Source: Halichondria panicea
Taxonomy: Eukaryota > Porifera > Demospongiae > Suberitida > Halichondriidae
Assembly: GCF_963675165.1 (NCBI RefSeq)
Contig: NC_087390.1
Coordinates: 2,866,001-2,930,000 of the forward strand
Reading direction: 5' to 3'
DNA length: 64,000 bases
In this document: one piece after another, positions 56,501 to 64,000 of the stretch
Layout: each line of letters starts with the position of its first letter
Position numbering within the stretch: position 1 is the stretch's first letter
The notes under the pieces: model-generated
The model's database searches: none
What the model saw: only the letters and a program-made list of their open reading frames with translations
What the model was told of the DNA's origin: nothing
Translations under genes and position numbers: made by a program

Positions 56501-58828
56501 CCCACGACAGAACCAGCCAAGATCTCACCCACAAAGACGAAACGTACCACTTCCATGGAGTCAGATACAGACTACGGCTCTGGTAGCTCACGTTCCAGTT
56601 CCCTCGAGACCACCCCCTCCACGAAACAGGATAACAAGTACGCCCTCGACAGGGTTCCTATTGGTCGATCTCGAGAGAGAACCAGTGAGAGTTATGTCAC
56701 CAAGTCATCCACCTTGGAGCGACCGTACAAGACCAGTTTGACATCCTCCTACGATTCTCAGAGAGATAAACATTTAGAATCAGTCACCACTGCTGCTCTA
56801 AGGAGCCAAACCCTGGGCCGTAAATCGGCCCTTAATTCAACTTCAAACTCGTCGACACGCTTGGCTAGCACTCTGGACCGTAAGCGTCCTCCTTCAAGTC
56901 GAATAGCCTCCTCTGATGTGACTAGCCTCAACCCCGCTACCATAGAGAGCCTGGAGAAACTGGAGAGGATTAAAAGACGAGATCATCATCGACCCCTAAC
57001 CCCCGAGCCTGAAAGTCCAGGGGTCACTCAGATCAAGATGCTGCAATCACCAGAACGACAATCACGAAGGAAGAGTGAAGGGAACCATCCGATAGGTCAT
57101 TTGATTGGTCACCTGACCTGTACTCCCAGTACACTACCTGAAGAACCCGAGATTGGTGCGGAAAAGGATACTAACACGGTTGAAAGCACACAGGAAACGA
57201 ATATTCCTCAAACTACAGAGAAACCAGATGCCATTAAAAATACACCAGACATTGTGGTGGAAAGTGCAGTTAAAGATACTGGAGACTTGAAAACAGGCAG
57301 CAAAGATGTCGTAAAGGTTTCTGTCACAACTGATGATTCGATTAAGACTGTTCAAAGTAGTATAGAAGTATCGAGCAAAACTACAGAGAAAGATGACAGT
57401 AAAGATGACTCGCCAAACAAAACTGAAAATGCTATTGTACAGAGGAAAGAAAGAGTAGCTGAGGTAGGGAAGAAAGAAGGACTCTCTCGAACAATGAGTC
57501 AACCTCCCAAATCTACCTCGCCCTCGGACGATCGCAAGTCAAAGTATAAGTCCTCCACAGACAATGTGTACACCCTCGTTTCCCGCTCACCGATTGAGTC
57601 AGTGTGGGGGAGTTTTCGTTCCGAGAAAACAACGTCAATCCGTACCAAGACGAGGGACGATCACAGTTGGCGAGTCAAAACCCCAACATCCGATTCCCCC
57701 CGAAGTACTCAAATAAAGTGTGATTCTCCGAATACATCCCGCTCCAACACACCTACTTCCCCTCCTTTGCGTAAACCTGACGAGGTTAAACGTGAGAATT
57801 CGTTTGGATCACGCTCATCCACACCAACTTCTCCCCTTGTCAAGGATACAGACAAACCCTTAAGAGAAGGTCGATCAAGCCCCAAAATTACCTACACTTC
57901 TGTGAAGATCGAGGAAAGAATAACCAGCCCTACTCCTAAAGCACCAGTAGTCAAGGAAACTTCTGAAGAGAGTCCGAAAGCAATAGTTCATCATTCTAAG
58001 AGTCCAACCCCACTTCGCAGTACAGAGGTGAAACTAAGAACACGTTTGACCACTTCCCCCGGACGAGACCATCGCCGACCAAAGTCACGTGATTGTGAGG
58101 CCATGAGAGCAAAGAAAATCGAGCAGAGGAAGACACCAGTTCTGACTCCCGAGGCATTGGAAGCTTTGGACTCAATGCTCAAATGTGGCGTCACTGATGA
58201 CAGTGACGTACTGGAAACGTGTGTGGAGGAGGAAGAACCAAAAGAGACATCCTATTTGAAGTTTGAACCTCGCGTTGCATCTCCTGAAAAGAGAGTCACT
58301 CTCGATTCCAAACCATCTGTTCTCAATGAGCCCGCAATGCCCAGTGCAGTGAGAAAGGTGCTGCTTGAAGATAAAAGACAGACAAAAAGTGCGAGCACAC
58401 TCAGTAACGAACGTGACTCCCTCCCCGTGTGCCCGGAGGTGGGGGAACCCCCTTCTGATGCATTCTCGCAGAGTATGGACGCGAGATTGTCTCTCTCCAG
58501 CAAAGGTCGTTTCCGACATTCGTTTTCCGGTGGCATTTCCACCTCTCTATCGATGACAGACTTGTCTCAGATTGGTAAGAAAGAAAGCAAAGCTCGACGT
58601 GTGGGGAGATCTAATAGCAAGCGATTGATTGGACGCTCGGCAATCGATTCATACGTATCAGACAATCGTACCAGCCCTTCGCGTCGAGGATCTGGTTCTG
58701 GTACTCTCTCTGTTACAAGTTTGCAAAGCTCATCATCAAGTACTCTCCCGGCTACTAAAATACTCAGTGGGAGAGGTATTGACTATAAAGAGAAAAAACC
58801 TGAAAGAAGGTTTAGATTATTCAAGTAA
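47541..58828 (+). CDS. DRAK/STK17-like Ser/Thr kinase with very long Ser/Thr-rich tail
   Basis: Nine exons in phase give 1446 aa: 47541-47620, 47784-48005, 49981-50116, 51680-51803, 53352-53400, 53868-53894, 54170-54322, 55127-56319, 56472-58828. The kinase domain is about residues 18-277: GRGKFAIVKR glycine loop, FAAK with the ATP lysine at 48, VHLDLKPEN (catalytic D at 144; HLD instead of HRD is typical of DRAK), ADFG at 163-166, SPE at 188-190 and WSIGALTYALMTG. This matches DAP-kinase family members of the DRAK (STK17) branch, which phosphorylate myosin light chain and influence apoptosis. Usual DRAKs are about 370-420 aa. Here roughly 1170 further residues, rich in S, T, P, K and R with no globular domain visible, continue to RRFRLFK and stop. 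No ankyrin repeats or death domain as in DAPK1 are present. The ATG at 47541 is preferred; the frame is open upstream to 47403. Confidence 0.88.
48006..49980. other. Kinase intron 2, nothing else seen
   Basis: This intron of about 2 kb, and those at 50117-51679 and 51804-53351, are AT-rich. I found no recognisable exon, RNA gene or element in them on either strand. Confidence 0.45.
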
Positions 58829-59119
58829 TTTTGCATTGACTGTTTACATGTCAGCCTTATTTATCCTGTTTGTATATTTGCATATGTGTGTTGTTTTACA
58901 TAAAGATTCAGCTCTTTTGTGCATACTCATGGTCATGTCATCTGTGTAAATGTGTGTTTATTTTTTTATCAATAGTGCTGCAGTTAAAACACATTTCAAA
59001 TTTGTAGTTAATGATCTTTACCTGATACAAATTATTACAATGTGAGTGATCGACCTCTACCAAATCATGTGACCAAACTACAGCTAAGCTAAAATTTTAA
59101 TTTAGATTCTGATCTTAGA
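58829..59119 (+). other. Intergenic between kinase and transporter
   Basis: Only about 290 bp separates the kinase stop from the transporter ATG, both on the plus strand. It must hold the kinase 3' end and the transporter's proximal promoter unless the latter's first untranslated exon lies further upstream. No coding content. Confidence 0.5.
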
Positions 59120-62100
59120 ATGTCAGAGGTTAAGGTTGCAGCTATGTCGGAGAAGGAGCCACTACTGGGTGATGCAGAGCTAGAGAAGTTGGAGGGGGCG
59201 ATTGTGGGTGGTGCCGAGCAAAGCTACAGCAGCTTCCCTGATCCTAGAGTGGTCCCTAACCCAACACAGGCGGTAGGTGGCCATCATAATTATTATTGCT
59301 AGCTTAGTAGGTTAGTAGGTTGTATTATGCAGAATTAATAGCTAGGTGTGGCTGCAAGAAAATGAGATGTAGAACCAAGCGTCGTCTTTTTCTGCAGGGG
59401 GTCATACAGTCGAACCAGCCGAAGAGCAAGTGGGAGGGGCTGACCTTTGCCCTCATCCTCTCGGTGGCGGCTGCAGTGGTAGGCTCCAGTACTCAGTTTG
59501 GGTTTAACACAGGTGTCATCAACAGCCCCAAGAAAGTGAGTGGGAGCAGTCCTAAAACTAACGCATTTGGTGACATTTACTGTTAAAAAAACTTGCTTGA
59601 AAAACACATGTGTCATAATATTATTTTCAGCTACCAAACATACAGATGTGTTGTACGTATAATTATGGTTATGTATTTGGGTCATGTGGCTTTCCAGGCG
59701 ATCCAGTCTTCATTTCCGTCCAATGGAACGGTACTGGGTGTGGCCTCTGTTCCATTCAGTGATGACCTGATGACTGTTGCCGTGGCAATTTTTGCTGTAG
59801 GGGGTATGATGGGAGCTCTACCAGCTGGGGTCATTGCAGACTACATTGGAAGGTATTGTTCACCATCTGTTTCATAAGCACTCGGTAATTTCCTATTTTA
59901 ATTCTGTCACATGTGACTTGTGATTGTAGACAATAAAAAGAACAACAGTAGAAACCTTTTGTCTAATGATATAATTGATAACATTTAGTTTTAGCATGAC
60001 CTTATTTTAGTAACATCTGCATGACCTTTGCATTTGTATTGCACTACCTTGATTGCTAGGTGACAATCCTCCCCTCCCTGCATAGGAAGTATACTCTCCT
60101 CCTTAACAACATACTGCTGGTGGTGGCAGTGCTCCTGCAGTCATTTGCAATACACCCGTTCATGTTTATTGCCGGCAGAATCGTCGTGGGAATCAACTCA
60201 GGTAAGAAAACAATCGTTCACTAAGAGTTACCAGCTGAGCTTCGTAATTTTATTCATTGCAGGAATCAACAGTGTTGTGGTGCCATTGTACATATCGGAG
60301 ATCTCTCCTGTCAGCATGCGAGGGTCGTTAGGGGTGTGTCATCAGATGGCTATCACCACTACTATACTGCTCTCGGAGATACTGGGTCTCAACATTGTAA
60401 GTGTCTGTGTGTGGTGGAAGGGGGGAGGTTTCGGCTGCTCGATAATAATATTGTCTGTCAGGGTGTCATACAGGGGGAGGGAAGGGGATATCCCCCCCCT
60501 AAAATTTGCTACTAGTTGTATGACTGAGTGTCCATAGCTGGACATTTTACATACTAACAGGGTATTGAAACAGTTGACCTTTTTTTTTAGTGGTTACTTT
60601 TCTTATTTCCTCCCTCTACTTCAAAATCCTGTATGACACCCTGCCTGTACACTTGCAAATTAATTGTACAAAGCAAACACACACCGTAGACCCTTTCTAG
60701 TGATGTGATGCTCTAGCTGTTATGATACTAACCCCAATTCCTCGTTTTAACCGTCATATCATTATACCTATTACAAAAGATTTGATTGGTGCACTCATCA
60801 TCCCCTAGGCCCTTGGTCGCCCTGACAGCGAGTTCTACGGCTGGCGTGTTCTGTTTGCGTTCCCCCTCCTGTTCTCTGTGTTCCAACTGGTGACCCTGCC
60901 ATTCTGTCCTGAGAGCCCCAAATACCTCTTCCTCAAGAAGAGAAAAGAGAGGGGAGCTATAGAAGGTGAGAAGTCTTTAGTAGATCCTGTATGCAATATA
61001 TTGAGTGCAAGTGTGTGTTTATGCTATTACTGTGGAAAGTTCAATTCTTAGGTAGTTACATGTACGTGTAAGAGATAGTAAAGCTTCAAGAAAAATATCT
61101 GCTAGAGAGGCTAGGGCTTGTTTTCAGTTAATTAGAGTAGTAGCAACATATGATTGTGTACATAACTGATACATGATTTTCCTGTTGCCATGACAGCCCT
61201 CAAACGGCTCCGAGGGTCGGCCAGTATCGACGATGAGCTACAGAACATGACAGAAGAGTTAGAGGAGCTACAAAAACCAAAAGAGAGACTCAAATTCTCC
61301 AACTTTCTCTTCCGACCCTCTCTCCGACTAGCCGTGATCGTCAGTATTGTACTGCACCTGTCACAACAGCTCAGCGGAATTGTGGGGGTAAGTATAATGA
61401 TTTGTTGTCACTAGCTGTTATTATACCAAATATTTTCGTTCTGCAGATTTTCTACTACAGCACTGACTTGTTCAAGGCTGCTGGACTTTCCAATGGTGAC
61501 ATTGCCACGGTAGCAGTGGGAGTGGTTTTAGTGATATTCACTCTAATAACGGTTAGTACGCGTACCCTTCACCCTCACACCGATCACACCCTCACACCCT
61601 CACAGGTGTTCCTCATAGAAGTGGTGGGCCGGCGGACGCTCATGTTATACGGCCTGGGGGGAATGGCCATTTGTTTTGCCTTCCTCACAAGTATGTTCTG
61701 CTTCAAGGTATATGTACCTCAGTTAATAGCCACCCTCTAATCAATACCTCCTACCCTACAGGATGGTTTCTATAGCAACGCTGGTGACACGGACATAACT
61801 GCCCCAGGTGTTCTACTCATCGTGGCTAGTCTGGGAATCACTGCTCTGTTTGCCCTCGGACCAGGTGGGTGGAGGGGAAGGGAGGGGTTTTAAAGTGTGC
61901 TACTGTATTACTATAATGTTTTGCGAGCATCAAACATTTGTGAACTTTGCGATGGTTGATCAATTCGCAACATTAAAATTCGCAAAACCTAAAGTGTTAA
62001 ATACACACGATCCTTACCAGAACGCAGATCGCAAAGGGTCAAATTTTCTGCTGATTTGGCTCATTCGCAAAGGTTTTTCACCCGCAAAATATTCTAGTAA

Positions 62101-63532
62101 TAATTATGGTAGCTAGCTCACATACAAGGAAGGCTAGGGGCTACATTTGGCGAAATGAATTTAGCTACGTCCTTGGCACAAACTACCCACACCAAATCAC
62201 GATGATTGAATAATGGGCCTTAATTGTATTGTACAAACTTTTGCGGAAAGACCGTAAATTTAATTTTCACGGAATAGCTAGCCTTTTGCAGTATGCATGC
62301 ATGCATGCATTTAAATTCGTGGATATATTTAATCTAACTGCGAACATTAAATTTATACCCTCGAAATATACCCACTATACGGTAGTGTCAGAGCAATTGC
62401 CCACTGTGCATGCTGTAATGGTTGACTATGATATATGATTACCATATAGCGGGTAATTTTCGTGGGGTAAATTATTCGTTATTTTCGTGGGCAAGCTGAC
62501 CTCCACGAAATGTTAACGTAGGCGTGGCTTACCAGAACGTATGAATGCAGTGCAGGCAACGAGACTAAACGAAATTTTTACTCACGAAAACCACCGTTTC
62601 TCGAGTTGAACAAATTTTTTACCCCACGAAAATTACCCGCTATACGGTATAAGGTTTGCATTATTGGGTGTACATTACATGTAGGTCAACTGTACCCTGA
62701 TTCACTATAGTACATGCCACGCCCCCTCTCAGGTGCTATTCCCTGGCTGATGGTCTCGGAGATGTTCCTACAAGAGAGCCGTGCTGTGGCTGTCACCATA
62801 GCAACCATTGTGAACTGGTTGGCAAACTTTGTAGTTGGTCTCGCCTTTCCCTACATCCTGGTATGTGAGCTACACTATCTTGTAGACATTTGTAAAGATA
62901 GCGCTAAATTTTAAGCAAGAAACACAAGGCTTTAATTGGTTTTGGCCCTCTAAGATATTTGATCTAAGCATACTACCATGTTAAGCCTCTTTAGGAGCGA
63001 AACAACTGGAGGTCAATTTTGTGATCCCTCCATTCTCTGTCAACAAACTTGAAATGTAATGTCCTGTTGACACATTCTTCTCTCTCTGTTTCCATAGAAA
63101 TACCTTTACCCGTATGGCACTGGCCTGTTCATTGTCAGCTGTGCACTGATCTGGTTGTTCCTCTACTTCTTCCTCCCTGAGACCAAGGGCCGCTACGTGG
63201 AGGACATTACACAGGTGGGTGTGGTTGTGTGTAACTAGGTTACGTGTAGAGATTACGGGACAGTGTGTGCTTACATAACTTGAATGTCAATGTACTTTGA
63301 TACGTACATGTTAGAACAGTTTGTGTTCGCTGGAATATTACAAGTACAATCACGCATGTGTGTGTGACGTGTTTTGAAGTGCACGTTTACACTTTCTGTC
63401 CTACAGGAGTTCAAGATAAAGACTGGAGAGGTTGCCGATAGCAACAGGAGCCGAGCAAGGTCAGAGTCAGGTGGTCTGTTAGTGACTGACGCTCAACTAG
63501 TAAACTCTGCGACTCCTGTACACAAAACTTGA
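59120..63532 (+). CDS. GLUT-type facilitative sugar transporter (SLC2 family)
   Basis: Thirteen exons in phase give 574 aa: 59120-59272, 59398-59535, 59698-59852, 60086-60201, 60263-60396, 60809-60965, 61197-61387, 61447-61551, 61606-61707, 61762-61864, 62733-62860, 63098-63214, 63407-63532. A cytoplasmic N-terminus (KEPLLGDAE) precedes about twelve membrane helices. Family marks include FGFNTGVINSP in helix 1, GALPAGVIADYIGRK after helix 2, GINSVVVPLYISEISPVSMRG, PESPKYL before the central loop, HLSQQLSGI in helix 7, EVVGRR, GAIPWLMVSEMF in helix 10 and LPETKGR after helix 12. The QLS tripeptide in helix 7 is a class I (GLUT1-4) trait linked to glucose preference. It moves hexose down its gradient at the plasma membrane; exact substrate is inference. 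The C-terminus ends ATPVHKT. Confidence 0.93.
61907..62101. mobile_element. MITE, family copy 2
   Basis: Its ends (ATTACTATAATGTTTTGCGAG and CCCGCAAAATATTCTAGTAAT) and the internal CAAATTTTCTGCTGATTTGG resemble the element at 28491-28621. It lies in the 870-bp transporter intron 61865-62732, which also holds the next element. Confidence 0.7.
62441..62648. mobile_element. 208-bp MITE with about 30-bp inverted ends
   Basis: The left end ACCATATAGCGGGTAATTTT continues CGTGGGGTAAA; the right end is its near-perfect reverse complement, ..ACCCGCTATACGGT. A diverged relative with the same ACTATACGGTA end lies at about 62250-62384. It has no coding capacity. Confidence 0.8.
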
Positions 63533-64000
63533 CGAGTGTTGATTTAAAATCCCATTGATCATTATTTTGGTGGCCTAGCTATCTTAGCAGTTTGTGTCCA
63601 TTGACTCCGCCATATATATTTTAATTGCTGTTTTGACTCAATCATAATTATATACTTGTTTGTGTTTGTTGAGCATGACATTGATATTGTGTTGTCACTT
63701 AAGCGTCATAGCTACGTCTATTATACTGATTAGCATGCTTTTAAGTGTAGATGTCTGTGAAAGAACAATTGATTTACAACATTTTCACAATGTGTGTTGT
63801 CTTCTGTTTAGCAGCAGCTGCTGATGTCATCAAAACAGTAGAAAATAGCTTTTCAGTGTTATCTCAGCAATGGAATAAGCATAGAGGATGTTCTTGGTAT
63901 CAAAATGTAGCCCATTTATCTGTAAACTTACTAGATCTACAGTCATACATTTGAAAGCTAATCTATTAATTCTTTAGCAGTTATTACTCTAACCAAAAGT
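63533..64000. other. Downstream of the transporter, nothing seen
   Basis: This AT-rich sequence runs to the window edge. An open frame at 63751-63954 has no recognisable protein character, and I do not call it. Confidence 0.45.

Noticed and set aside
57134-57502. Hydrophobic minus-strand frame opposite the kinase tail exon
   Set aside because: It is antisense to a well-supported coding exon; hydrophobicity arises from complementing Thr/Lys/Glu codons.

Overview
This window is nuclear DNA of an animal. It is AT-rich, its genes are broken into many GT-AG exons, and it holds animal-specific families: an integrin alpha chain, death-domain proteins, fibronectin III and filamin-type repeats, a DRAK-like kinase and a GLUT-type sugar carrier. 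The short genes, the integrin alpha without an I domain and the abundant small inverted-repeat elements suggest an early-branching animal. A demosponge is my best guess, but this is inference and no marker gene here settles it. I rebuilt exon structures by hand from splice signals and reading phase. Five genes give exon sums divisible by three: the intact integrin (22 coding exons, 1129 aa), DHX8 (18, 1198 aa), the death-domain GTPase (7, 1338 aa), the kinase (9, 1446 aa) and the sugar transporter (13, 574 aa).

Layout. 1-1.9 kb: the end of a gene with a fibronectin III domain and an unrecognised small gene, both on +. 3.6-5.6 kb: a broken LINE on the minus strand. 6-28.8 kb: a recent tandem duplication of two neighbouring genes, an integrin alpha chain (-) and a death-domain/filamin/GTPase gene (+). 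The left integrin copy (5.96-11.5 kb) is a pseudogene and the left death-domain copy (12.1-14.6 kb) is frameshifted and truncated. The right copies (15.0-19.9 kb and 20.8-28.8 kb, convergent) look intact. 29.4-39.7 kb: DHX8, a spliceosomal DEAH helicase (-), with a complete small gene for an NTR/TIMP-like anchored protein on the opposite strand inside one intron. 40.1-43.8 kb: an unrecognised 692-aa protein (-). 44.2-46.0 kb: a probable BEN-domain protein (-). 47.5-58.8 kb: a DRAK/STK17-like kinase with a roughly 1170-residue Ser/Thr-rich tail (+). 59.1-63.5 kb: a GLUT/SLC2-type transporter (+).

The most striking item is the 1338-aa protein at 15.0-19.9 kb: an unrecognised N-terminal domain, two death domains, a long coiled coil, two filamin-type repeats, a seven-residue tandem repeat, a P-loop GTPase and a helical tail. 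It combines apoptosis/innate-immune adaptor modules with a TRIM-like coiled-coil/filamin scaffold and a GIMAP/septin-like GTPase. It is duplicated together with an integrin alpha gene. A role as an innate-immune or adhesion-linked signalling GTPase is plausible but is inference.

The rest of the non-coding DNA is rich in foldback elements and MITEs. Several can be dated against the duplication because one copy has them and the other does not.
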